Notes: a model not told the origin generated them from the letters alone. Shown: positions 1 through 6,734, numbered from the stretch's first letter. The stretch is DNA of 7,354 bases from Alphaproteobacteria bacterium (GCA_022822575.1 JAJEBJ010000334.1:1-7354), one strand, 5' to 3'. Program-made: numbers and translations.

Positions 1-69
1 CTCGAAGAATCGATCAACGACACGTATCGCTGGTTCGACGAACACGGCCTGCTGAGTGAAGGAGCGTGA
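1..69 (+). CDS. C-terminal end of an upstream gene, possibly an extended SDR (NAD-dependent epimerase/dehydratase family)
   Basis: Frame 1 is open from the first base to the TGA at 67-69 and gives a 22-residue tail (LEESINDTYRWFDEHGLL plus four residues). The pattern of a Leu-Glu-Glu start, a helix with Thr-x-x-Trp-Phe, then a His-Gly-Leu-Leu end resembles the last helix of extended short-chain dehydrogenases such as nucleotide-sugar epimerases and dihydroflavonol-reductase-like proteins. Only this tail is visible: the Rossmann motif and the catalytic Tyr-Lys pair lie outside the window, so the family is a suggestion. The stop codon lies 14 bases inside the next gene, which fits a translationally coupled pair. 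I am fairly sure it is coding and only moderately sure of the family. Confidence 0.55.
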   Translation, partial: LEESINDTYRWFDEHGLLSEGA

Positions 70-831
70 CCTGACCGAGGAACGATTGCACGGGATGCTG
101 GTATGGGCTGTCCTCGTGATGGCAGTCCTGACGTTCCTGTACCTGCTCCGCAGAACCGCGCCCTATGGCGTCACTACGCGGGCGCGGGCTGGGGACCTCA
201 CATTTCCACCAGGCTCGCCTGGATCATCATGGAACTGCCGGCGCCCCTGCTCTTCCTCGCGGTCTTTCTGGACGGCAAGAACGCGTTCCAGATCGTGCCG
301 TTGCTGTTTCTGGTCATGTGGCAGGGCCACTATCTGAACCGCACGTTCGTCTATCCGTTTCGCGTCCGGGCACGCGATCGGAAGACACCTCTGCTGCTGG
401 TTGCATCCGGCTTTTTCTTCAATGCGATCAACGCGTACATCAACGCCCGCTTCATCTCGGAATTCGGCGAGTACGCCACTGAATGGCTCGCCGATCCCCG
501 CTTCCTGATCGGCGTCGGGATTTTCCTCGCCGGGTTCGCGCTCAATCTCCACGCCGACAACACCCTCATGCGCCTTCGCCGACCCGGCGAGACTGGTTAT
601 GCGATACCGCAAGGCGGCGGGTTCCGGTTCGTCTCGTGCCCGAACTACCTCGGGGAAATCCTCGAATGGCTGGGCTGGGCGATCGCGACCTGGTCGTCGG
701 GTGGCCTTGCGTTCATGTTGTTCACCGTTGCCAATCTCGCCCCGAGAGCGCGGAGCAACCATCGGTGGTATCGGGACACGTTCAGCGACTATCCGGTACA
801 CCGCCGGGCCCTGATACCAGGCATCTACTGA
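56..831 (+). CDS. 3-oxo-5-alpha-steroid 4-dehydrogenase (steroid 5-alpha-reductase) family membrane protein, with an apparent frameshift near 169
   Basis: Members are integral-membrane NADPH-dependent reductases of the C4-C5 double bond of 3-oxo steroids; bacterial substrates are mostly unknown. Codons 56-169 (GTG start) encode 38 residues, including TEERL, a hydrophobic segment and an APYG end, matching the N-terminus of human SRD5A1. From 169 the match continues in frame 1 (RHYAGAGWGPHISTRLAW) to the TGA at 829-831, so the rebuilt protein is about 258 residues, against 259 in SRD5A1. Family landmarks are MELP and HYLNRTFVYPF, which align with the regions of SRD5A2 carrying active-site Glu57 and Tyr91. 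Others are DPRFLIG, the Asn-Leu-His-Ala-Asp segment, PNYLGEILEW, and a C-terminal NHRWY followed by DYP. One missing base in the PYG/RHY junction explains the break. The 220 downstream codons show no other damage, so it is either a recent mutation or a sequence error. An ATG at 229 could give a truncated product lacking the first membrane segment. The start overlaps the upstream stop. Confidence 0.85.
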
Positions 832-855
832 CTCCTGAACGATCGCGCATGCCTG

Positions 856-886
856 CCGGCAGCGCCGAACTGTCGGGTTCTGCCGG
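856..886 (+). terminator. Weak stem-loop after the reductase gene, possible terminator
   Basis: CCGGCAG at 856-862 pairs perfectly with CTGCCGG at 880-886 around a 17-base loop, 25 bases after the reductase stop codon. No T-run follows (the next bases are AAAGTG), so it lacks the tail of a standard Rho-independent terminator. It may merely reflect high GC or decayed soxR sequence. Confidence 0.2.
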
Positions 887-906
887 AAAGTGCCCTTTGC
901 CGCATC

Positions 907-1326
907 ATGGCAACGACCTGGGTCAGAGCTGTTCCCACCGGTCTTCAACGCGCCAACCGATTCAAGAAGACTTCCGGCCCCGCAAGTCCGCCGTAATCGT
1001 TCGGGCGGGCCGCACAGCGGGTGGGACTGACACGGGAGGAGATTCGCGCGATGGTCGATGACCTTCCTGCCGGCCGGTCTCCGACCCGCGAGGACTGGCA
1101 GGAGCTTGCCAGGAGATGGAAACCGTGGCTCGACGAACGGATTGCCGCCCTTGAGCGCTTGCGGGACCAGCTTTCGTCATGCATCGGCTGTGGATGCCTG
1201 ACGCTCGACAGCGGTGTCCTTTACAACTCAGGTGATGCCGCCGGCAGCCCGGGGGGCGGTCCGCGGTTCCTTTTTGGGGGACCCCCCCAAGGATCTCAAG
1301 GTCCGGAATTGACCAAAGGGACATGA
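907..1326 (+). pseudogene. soxR: Decayed soxR-like gene (MerR family, [2Fe-2S] redox sensor), disrupted and missing the fourth cluster cysteine
   Basis: SoxR is a dimeric MerR-family activator that senses redox-cycling compounds through a [2Fe-2S] cluster bound by CX2CXCX5C. The frame from 1021 (GTG) reads like its C-terminal half. It has AAQRVGL just around the start, then LTREEI, a long dimerisation helix (SPTREDW to ALERLRDQL) and CIGCGCL, with Cys at 54, 57 and 59 counted from 1021. The fourth ligand position, 65, is Gly (GGT at 1213-1215, one base from TGT). The usual CPLxNPGD reads GVLYNSGD. Upstream in the same frame, 907-993 resembles the worn wing and RRF region (VRAVP through NRFKK), interrupted by TAA at 994-996. 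The helix-turn-helix is not recognisable. The C-terminus runs past the expected end through a G/C-rich tract to TGA at 1324-1326. This looks like a gene remnant. A short expressed protein from 1021 is possible but would lack DNA binding and an intact cluster site. Confidence 0.7.
1274..1290. repeat. Short perfect inverted repeat in a G/C homopolymer tract
   Basis: TTGGGGG at 1274-1280 is complementary to CCCCCAA at 1284-1290 around a three-base loop. On the + strand it is preceded by a run of five T. Neither strand has a T-run after the stem, so it is not a good terminator for the soxR remnant or for the leftward methyltransferase-family gene. It lies within the overrun end of the soxR remnant and could be prone to length change or to sequencing error. 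Confidence 0.35.
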
Positions 1327-1492
1327 TGGACCCGGGGTTTCCGAGGACCGGATTCACCTGCCACATCGGAATCCACCGCCCAGTCCCCGGTACAGACATG
1401 GCACCGGACATCAACCCATCACGTTGTCACGGCGGGGACGCTCAGTCGTTGATTGACCTTGTGGGCGCGATCGGGTCGCTCCAGGGACATGC

Positions 1493-2467
1493 CTATCCCG
1501 GCAGCCGTTCGGGCAGCGCGGCACGCAGGGGACGGATGTGCTCCAGTTCGATCCCGCAGCATCCGCCGATCACCTGTACGCCCTGCGTGACCCAGCGCTG
1601 TGCCCGCGCCACGAACTCTTCTGGGGTCAGCTTGGTCTCCACGGCATCGTTGCGGTGGGTATCGACGTAGTCTGTTCGCTCCGCTTCCGGGTAGACGCCG
1701 ATCGGGCCGTTCCAGTGCGACCTGACCGCGTCAAGCGCTGCTTCGGTGGCGTCCACCGGCGAGTGAAACACGGTGACGACCTCGCCTCCGAGAGCGGCGA
1801 GTGAGGCGAACTTGGCGTCGAAGGCCTCGGCGGACGTGTAGCCCACCTTGAGCGCGCCGTCCGCGGCGACCTGGTGGCACTTGAAGCCGGACCACACCGG
1901 AAGACCCGTGGCGAGGCATTCCTCGATCACCCAACGGCGCTGCGTGGTGCTGCCGGTCGATTCGGCGATCAGGAAGTCGACTCCGGCCTCGGCAAGGATC
2001 TCCGCCTGCTCGCGGAGATTGGTGCGGGCCTGGGCATCGCTCGTCTCCTGTCGTCCGCGGAAGTACTGGAGGTCCTGCCAACCCGGCTCCGCGCCTGCCA
2101 TGAGGCCATAACTCGATACCGAGCCGCCAATCCACACCATTCTCTCTTTCGCCCTGCGGTCACGGGCATCCTGAGCCAGCATCACTGCACGCAGGTTCAG
2201 TTCATGCACCTTGTCCGCAAGACCGAGCGGCAGGAGGTTGTGCCTGGCGCTGGAGTAGGTATTGGTGGTGATGACGTCCACGCCCGCCTCTATGTAGAGT
2301 TCATGCATGCGCCGCACCGTGAACGGGTGGGACTCCAGTGCGACGGCCGCCCACGCATCGTGGCTCATCGGCACCTCCATGCTCTGGAGCTGTGTGCCAA
2401 TGGCGCCGTCAAGAATGATGACCTCGCGCCCCTCGATCCGCGCCCTCAGGCCCGCGTATTCGCTCAT
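1493..2467 (-). CDS. Homocysteine S-methyltransferase family protein with an altered zinc site
   Basis: The 324-residue product has the family's (beta/alpha)8 landmarks. There is an N-terminal LDGAIGTQLQ strand-loop (about 19-28), Trp and HPFTVRRMHELYI, then EAGVDVITTNTYSS (about 61-73), a mid-barrel AGVDFLIAEST, and near the C-terminus GGCCGIELEHI with Cys303-Cys304. Canonical members transfer methyl from S-methylmethionine, betaine or a corrinoid or folate donor to homocysteine held on zinc by three Cys: one in a V-N-C motif and the GGCC pair. Here the first-Cys segment reads TVFHSP, with Ser236 about 67 residues before the pair, a spacing within the family range. The activity is therefore uncertain. 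A GTG at 2518 would add 17 residues. I prefer the ATG at 2467 because GGGAGA lies 9 bases before it and the homology begins just after it. The gene is the last of three leftward genes, 246 bases after the VOC gene, so it probably has its own promoter. Confidence 0.88.
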   Translation of the reverse strand: MSEYAGLRARIEGREVIILDGAIGTQLQSMEVPMSHDAWAAVALESHPFTVRRMHELYIEAGVDVITTNTYSSARHNLLPLGLADKVHELNLRAVMLAQDARDRRAKERMVWIGGSVSSYGLMAGAEPGWQDLQYFRGRQETSDAQARTNLREQAEILAEAGVDFLIAESTGSTTQRRWVIEECLATGLPVWSGFKCHQVAADGALKVGYTSAEAFDAKFASLAALGGEVVTVFHSPVDATEAALDAVRSHWNGPIGVYPEAERTDYVDTHRNDAVETKLTPEEFVARAQRWVTQGVQVIGGCCGIELEHIRPLRAALPERLPG

Positions 2468-2476
2468 CGGTTGAAT

Positions 2477-2482
2477 TCTCCC
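2477..2482 (-). promoter_or_regulatory. Shine-Dalgarno site that decides the methyltransferase-family start
   Basis: GGGAGA on the - strand lies 9 bases before the ATG at 2467-2465. The alternative in-frame GTG at 2518 would add a Ser/Arg/Gly-rich stretch unlike the family, so this site supports the shorter protein. Confidence 0.5.
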
Positions 2483-2550
2483 AGAAGTTGACCGACCCGT
2501 CGAAAGCTCATGGCTCACACGTCAAGGCGGAACCCGGCCCTCCGGCGACG

Positions 2551-2569
2551 TGACTCTATCATGGTGTCA
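2551..2569 (-). promoter_or_regulatory. Imperfect 19-base palindrome overlapping a TTGACA box, possible operator/promoter
   Basis: The 19 bases have TGAC and GTCA arms, with 7 of 9 positions symmetrical about the central base (TGACnCnAT, centre, ATnGnGTCA). On the - strand a perfect TTGACA (2570-2565) overlaps it, about 98 bases upstream of the methyltransferase-family ATG. No good -10 element follows at 16-18 bases, so a standard sigma-70 promoter is not shown. The position suits a regulator-binding site for the leftward gene, but this is pattern only and no regulator is recognised. Confidence 0.25.
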
Positions 2570-2661
2570 ATTTTCGACGGCATGACCTCGAGTCCCCGCT
2601 GCCGCAACCGACCAACGCCTGCTTTCCTTGCCAGCCACAACTGTACCGAGGAGGTGTCACA

Positions 2662-2781
2662 ATGTTCTTTCCTGACCTCACGTTCACGGATTCCGCTGCC
2701 AGTCCCGGGATGCTCAGGAGACGGGAGGAAGGAACGAGCCTTCTTCGCGCAGCGAGCAGCGGTTCCCGTCAGGGTCGATGA
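2662..2781 (+). other. Possible small ORF (39 codons) with a strong ribosome-binding site, antisense to the VOC gene end
   Basis: GAGGAGGTG at 2648-2656 precedes an ATG at 2662 by five bases, a very good Shine-Dalgarno arrangement on the strand opposite its neighbours. The frame (MFFPDLTFTDSAASPG onwards) continues into the VOC gene on the opposite strand and stops at TGA 2779-2781. After about 17 residues it is simply antisense VOC sequence. It may be the surviving 5' end of a lost gene or a chance arrangement. The product matches nothing I recognise. Confidence 0.15.
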
Positions 2782-3103
2782 AGTCGCCGACGGTTCCCCA
2801 GGTCTCCCGCCTGATGGCGACGCACACGCCGTGCGCCTCCAGGTGGCGGGCGGCGGAGTCGACATCGGACACGTTGAATCTCAGCTTGGCCGGGCAGCAC
2901 TCGATGGACCGTCCGCCCGGCATCGCCGTGCCGCCGGTTTCAATCATCAGGTAGCTCCCGCCCATGTCCAGGCAGGTGAGCGTGGAATGCTCGTCATCAA
3001 GCGAAAACAGTTCCGGCAACTCCAGGATCCGGCGGTAGAAGTCGACACACGCTTCGTACTGCTCGGTGAACACGATGATGCCGCTACGTTTCAGGTTCTT
3101 CAT
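2714..3103 (-). CDS. VOC superfamily (glyoxalase/bleomycin resistance/dioxygenase fold) protein
   Basis: The product is 129 residues, the size of a single VOC domain with two beta-alpha-beta-beta-beta modules. Module one starts at GIIVFTEQYE, has the helix with DFYRRILELPEL (21-32) and ends in SYLMIETGG (50-58). Module two has LRFNVSDVDSAARHLEAHG (74-92) and the typical GDFIDPDGNRCSLREE hairpin (106-121). Enzymes of this fold usually bind a divalent metal with two His or Gln and two Glu. Here Glu55 and Glu120 sit at plausible ligand places, but I see no His at the first strand or at the start of module two. Metal-dependent glyoxalase I activity is therefore doubtful and the substrate is unknown. 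The ATG at 3103 is chosen because GAAGGGA lies 7 bases upstream and the fold begins at residue 8. The same frame is open back to 3433, but that extension is antisense to or overlaps the oxidoreductase end and looks non-coding. The gene sits 172 bases after the oxidoreductase stop. Confidence 0.88.
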   Translation of the reverse strand: MKNLKRSGIIVFTEQYEACVDFYRRILELPELFSLDDEHSTLTCLDMGGSYLMIETGGTAMPGGRSIECCPAKLRFNVSDVDSAARHLEAHGVCVAIRRETWGTVGDFIDPDGNRCSLREEGSFLPPVS

Positions 3104-3159
3104 GGATTGTTCCCTTCGCCGCTCCTGGTCCGTCTCGAAGCGAGTGGCGTCGCGGCCAA

Positions 3160-3198
3160 AGGAGGCCGACGCTCGCCTGCCGGCGACACGGGCCTCCT
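3160..3198 (-). terminator. Strong two-part stem-loop between the oxidoreductase and VOC genes, candidate terminator or leader structure
   Basis: AGGAGGCC (3160-3167) pairs perfectly with GGCCTCCT (3191-3198). Inside it TCGCC (3173-3177) pairs with GGCGA (3182-3186) around a four-base loop. On the - strand only a short T-run follows (CCTTTGG), so it is a weak intrinsic terminator at best. It lies about 78 bases after the oxidoreductase stop and 57 bases before the VOC ATG, so it could end the first transcript or form a structured 5' leader of the second. Confidence 0.4.
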
Positions 3199-3275
3199 GC
3201 GCCGCTGCGGCCCATAATTGGTGTTCTGCCCGCTGGCCCGGATCAGGGCAATCTCGACGGAGGGAGAGGACCCGG

Positions 3276-6200
3276 TCAAGCGGCGCTGCTGGCGGGTTGT
3301 GGCTGGCGGGCGTCGCGGAATGCGGCGAGGGCCTCGGCCTCCTGTGCGCGGGCCCGGGCGATGGCAGTTTCCTTGATGTGACCGAAGCCGCGAATTCCCG
3401 AGGGGACGTTGGCAAGGTCCACGGCGGCAGCATGGTTCGCGGGCGTCAATGCGATGGCAACCTCGTTCATCCTCTCGAAGTAGTCGGCGATCAGCCGGCG
3501 TTCCTCGCGCCGGTCCCGCTGCCAGCCAAAGGGGTCGAGAACCGTGCCACGCAGCCGCCGCATGGCCGCGAGACAGCGAAACAGCACGAGGATCCAGCTG
3601 CCGAAGGTCCGTTTTGCCCGGTGGCCGGAGGCCGGATCGCGACGCGAGATCAGCGGCGGCGCCAGGTGGAACTGCAACCCCGGCTTGCCCTCGAAGGCTT
3701 CCTGCAGCCTTTTCCGGAAGTTGCCGTCGGTATAGAGCCGCGCCACCTCGTACTCGTCCTTGTAGGACATCAGCCTGAAGGCCTCGCGGGCGACGGCAAC
3801 GGCAAGCCCGTCGCAGTCCGGAGTCAGTCTGCGCTCGGCATCCGAGATCCGGTGGACAAGATTCAGGTAGCGCTCGGCCCAGGCACGGTCCTGCCAGGAT
3901 GCGAGGAAGGCGGCGTGGCGTTCCACGAGCGTCCCCTCATCACGGGAGTCCGGTGCATCCCCGGTTGATACCAGGCTGCAGACCGCCGCCATGTCGTGGG
4001 CCGCGTGCCGCCCCAGGAGCACGGCCTGCCTGTTCATCTCGACGGCGACGCCATTGAGTTCGATGGCCCTGTCGATGGCATGGAGCGGGAGCGGCAGAAG
4101 CCCCTTTTGCAGGGCATAGCCAAGCATGAAGAGATTGGCGGCGATGCCGTCACCGAGCAGTCTGCTGGCGAGTCGCGTGGCGTCGACAACGTGGATCGCC
4201 GCGCTGCCAACAGCATCCTCGAGGGCTTTCTCAAGGGCAGGAAGCGGATACTCGAGGTCGGGGTCGAGGGCAAAGGCCCCGGTCATCGTCTTCTCGGTAT
4301 TGACGATGGCCGTGGTTGTGCCGGGCGCCAGCTTGCGAAGAGTGTCCGGTGCCGCCGCCGTGACCATGTCGCAGGCCAGCAGCAGGCGAGCCCCGCCGTC
4401 GGAGATGCGCGGTGCGTGGAGTTCATCGGGAGTCCCGGCGATGCGGACGTGACTGACCACCGCACCCCCTTTCTGGGCCATTCCGATCATGTCGAGCACC
4501 GTGACGCCCTTGCCTGCGACATGTGCCGCCATGCCAAGGAGAGCGCCGATCGTGACCACCCCGGTGCCGCCAATGCCCGCCACTATGATGTCCCACGGCC
4601 TCTCGAGAGGCGCCATGGCCGGTTGCGGAAGGTATTCCGACGCCAGGGAATGAAGCACCCCGCTGTTGCTTCGGCGCGGCTGGACACCGGTGACGGTCAC
4701 GAGAGCAGGGCAGAATCCCTTGATGCAGGACATGTCCATGTTGCAGGAAGACTGATCGATTTGCCGCTTGCGACCGGACGGAGTCTCCACCGGTACGATC
4801 GCCACGCAGTTCGACTGCAGACCGCAGTCGCCGCATCCTTCGCACACCTCCTCGTTGATGATGACACGCCGTGCGGGAACCGGCAGGGTGCCGCGCTTGC
4901 GCCGCCGCCGCTTCTCTGCGGCACACACCTGGTCGTAGATGAGCACGGTAAGACCGGGAACCTTCGCCAGGTCGCGCTGGACCAGTTCCAGCTCGTCTCG
5001 GTGATGCACCGTGCAGTCCCGTGGCCAGTGCGTCGTCGCCGGATACTTCGCCGGATCCTCGGCGACGACACGGATCTCCCGTGCTCCTTCCGACGCCACC
5101 TGGCGGGCGATCCGGGCCGGGCTGACATCGATGTCGGCGCTCTGCCCGCCTGTCATCGCAACGGCGTCATTGCACAGGATCTTGTAGGTGATGTTGACGT
5201 TTGCCGCCGCGGCGGCGCGGATGGCCAGCAGGCCCGAGTGGCTGTAGGTGCCGTCGCCCAGATTGACAAAGACATGGTCCGTGTCGACGAACGGGGCCTG
5301 GCCGATCCATGAGGCGCCCTCCGCACCCATGTGGGTGAAGGTCGCGGTATTCCTCTTCATGCCGAGCGCCAGGTAGTGGCAGCCAATGCCGGCGAGGGCC
5401 CGGCTTTCCGGGGGCACCCTGGTCGACGTGTTGTGCGGACAGCCGGCACAGAAGTAGGGCGTGCGCTCGAGGGGTGGCGTCTCCACGGCGGGGGCCGGCT
5501 GGTGGCGGGCACGAAGTCGTCCGGCGAAGGTCGTGGAGTCGGTGAGCGCGTCGAGACGGGGCGCGATGATCCGGGCGATTGTCGACGGTTCCAGCTCGCC
5601 ATCCGACGCCACGAGAGGCGCCCCTGACGGATCACGCTTGCCGCTCACGCGTGGCCGGTCCGTCGCCGGCAAGTGATAGAGAGCTTCCTTGATCTGCGTT
5701 TCGATGAGAGCGCGCTTTTCCTCGATGACGAGAATGTCATCGAGACCCGTGGCGAACTCCGCGAGTCCCTCCGGCTCCAGGGGCCACGTCATGCCCACCT
5801 TGTAGAGACGCAGACCGACTGCCTCCATGGCGGCGTCATCGAGTCCGAGATCGTCCAGGGCCTGGGCCAGATCAAGCCAGGACTTTCCGGCCGCCACAAT
5901 TCCGAGACGCGCCCTGTGGCGGCTTCCGGCAACGCGGTCGAGACGGTTCGCCCGGACAAAGGCCCTGGCGGCGGCGAGCTTGTGGTTCTGCAGGCGCTCC
6001 TCCTGGCGCATCGGGTCATCGGGCCAGCGGATGTTGAGCCCCCCGGGCACCGGGTCGATCGAAGGAGGCGCGATGACGGACCGGTCCGCCACGAGTTCGA
6101 TCGAAGAGGATGCGTCGAGGTTGTCCGCCGTCGTCTTGAAACCGATCCAGCATCCCGAATGGCGGGACATTTCCATGCCGATGATTCCGAAGTCGAGAAT

Positions 6201-6734
6201 CTCCGCCACACCCGCCGGGTTGAGTACCGGAATGCCGGCCGCCACGAAGGCCTGTTCGCTCTGGTGCGGCAGTGTCGAGGACCGGCAGCCGTGATCATCA
6301 CCGGCAATCAGCAGCACGCCGCCATGCTTCGACGATCCGGCCAGATTGCCATGTCTGAAGACATCGCCGGAACGGTCGACACCCGGTCCCTTGCCATACC
6401 AGTAGGCGAACACCCCGTCGTGGCGGGCGTCATCGAACAGCTGGGCCTGCTGACTGCCCCAGACGGCCGTGGCCGCGAGATCCTCGTTGATGCCGGGCTG
6501 GAAGTGGATGCGGTGCTCTTTGAGGTGTGCCGCGGCACGCCAGAGCTGCTGGTCATAGCCGCCGAGGGGTGAACCGCGGTATCCGGAAATGAACCCCGCC
6601 GTGTCGAGTCCCGCCCTGGCATCGCGCCGACGCTGCTCCAGGGGCAGGCGAACCAGGGCCTGGATGCCCGTCAGGTAGACACGTCCCTCTTCAAGGACGT
6701 ACTTGTCATCGAGGCTGACCTCGCCTTTCGGCAT
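3276..6734 (-). CDS. Indolepyruvate ferredoxin oxidoreductase, single-chain IorA-IorB fusion with C-terminal DUF6537
   Basis: This enzyme class oxidatively decarboxylates aryl 2-oxo acids (indolepyruvate, phenylpyruvate type) with CoA to aryl-acetyl-CoA, CO2 and reduced ferredoxin in the cytoplasm. The 1152-residue protein has all the parts of the fused proteobacterial form. The N-terminal domain (about 7-220) has GRVYLTGIQALVRLP and GFISGYRGSPLGGYDQ. The TPP-binding domain (about 426-611) has FCAGCPHNTSTRVP and a GDGTYSHSG motif at 493-501 with Asn at 522. The cluster region has Cys631, 634, 637 and 643, then Cys664, 670 and 675 (ending CIKGFCP). The IorB/POR-gamma-like domain (about 714-906) has GIGGTGVVT and MAQKGGAVVSHVR. 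The DUF6537-type end (about 939-1136) has MSYKDEYEVARLY and GFGHIKE. No disruption is seen. The ATG at 6734 is chosen because homology starts at VSLDDKY. Its Shine-Dalgarno is poor (AGGA 16 bases upstream), and ATG 6794 or GTG 6821 would add 20 or 29 residues without similarity. It is divergent from the aminotransferase gene. The substrate is inferred from the family. Confidence 0.95.
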   Translation of the reverse strand: MPKGEVSLDDKYVLEEGRVYLTGIQALVRLPLEQRRRDARAGLDTAGFISGYRGSPLGGYDQQLWRAAAHLKEHRIHFQPGINEDLAATAVWGSQQAQLFDDARHDGVFAYWYGKGPGVDRSGDVFRHGNLAGSSKHGGVLLIAGDDHGCRSSTLPHQSEQAFVAAGIPVLNPAGVAEILDFGIIGMEMSRHSGCWIGFKTTADNLDASSSIELVADRSVIAPPSIDPVPGGLNIRWPDDPMRQEERLQNHKLAAARAFVRANRLDRVAGSRHRARLGIVAAGKSWLDLAQALDDLGLDDAAMEAVGLRLYKVGMTWPLEPEGLAEFATGLDDILVIEEKRALIETQIKEALYHLPATDRPRVSGKRDPSGAPLVASDGELEPSTIARIIAPRLDALTDSTTFAGRLRARHQPAPAVETPPLERTPYFCAGCPHNTSTRVPPESRALAGIGCHYLALGMKRNTATFTHMGAEGASWIGQAPFVDTDHVFVNLGDGTYSHSGLLAIRAAAAANVNITYKILCNDAVAMTGGQSADIDVSPARIARQVASEGAREIRVVAEDPAKYPATTHWPRDCTVHHRDELELVQRDLAKVPGLTVLIYDQVCAAEKRRRRKRGTLPVPARRVIINEEVCEGCGDCGLQSNCVAIVPVETPSGRKRQIDQSSCNMDMSCIKGFCPALVTVTGVQPRRSNSGVLHSLASEYLPQPAMAPLERPWDIIVAGIGGTGVVTIGALLGMAAHVAGKGVTVLDMIGMAQKGGAVVSHVRIAGTPDELHAPRISDGGARLLLACDMVTAAAPDTLRKLAPGTTTAIVNTEKTMTGAFALDPDLEYPLPALEKALEDAVGSAAIHVVDATRLASRLLGDGIAANLFMLGYALQKGLLPLPLHAIDRAIELNGVAVEMNRQAVLLGRHAAHDMAAVCSLVSTGDAPDSRDEGTLVERHAAFLASWQDRAWAERYLNLVHRISDAERRLTPDCDGLAVAVAREAFRLMSYKDEYEVARLYTDGNFRKRLQEAFEGKPGLQFHLAPPLISRRDPASGHRAKRTFGSWILVLFRCLAAMRRLRGTVLDPFGWQRDRREERRLIADYFERMNEVAIALTPANHAAAVDLANVPSGIRGFGHIKETAIARARAQEAEALAAFRDARQPQPASSAA

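Noticed and set aside
166..172. Programmed -1 frameshifting to join the two reductase frames
   Set aside because: There is no slippery X-XXY-YYZ heptamer and no evident downstream pseudoknot. A one-base deletion is simpler.
163..948. A 261-codon - strand open frame over the reductase gene
   Set aside because: It is antisense to a clearly recognisable membrane protein. The translation is low-complexity and has no family features.
1327..1492. Possible gene or RNA in the gap between the soxR remnant and the methyltransferase-family gene
   Set aside because: The only frames are short shadows. I see no tRNA-like, riboswitch-like or terminator structure.
3104..3433. N-terminal extension of the VOC gene frame to 3433
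   Set aside because: It overlaps the end of the oxidoreductase in another frame and is Pro/Arg/Ala-rich. The VOC fold and a good ribosome-binding site both point to the ATG at 3103.
4893..4915. Polybasic KRRRRKR stretch in the oxidoreductase, considered as an odd insertion
   Set aside because: A similar basic linker before the Cys-rich cluster region is, as I recall, usual in this fused family.
3996..5312. A 438-codon open frame on the + strand inside the oxidoreductase gene
   Set aside because: It is antisense to well-conserved TPP, cluster and IorB regions. Its composition (many Arg, Gly, His, Asp) is typical of GC-rich antisense frames, and it matches no family.
5673..6572. A 299-codon + strand open frame antisense to the oxidoreductase N-terminal domains
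   Set aside because: It is a shadow of third-position GC bias. No ribosome-binding site or recognisable domain is present.
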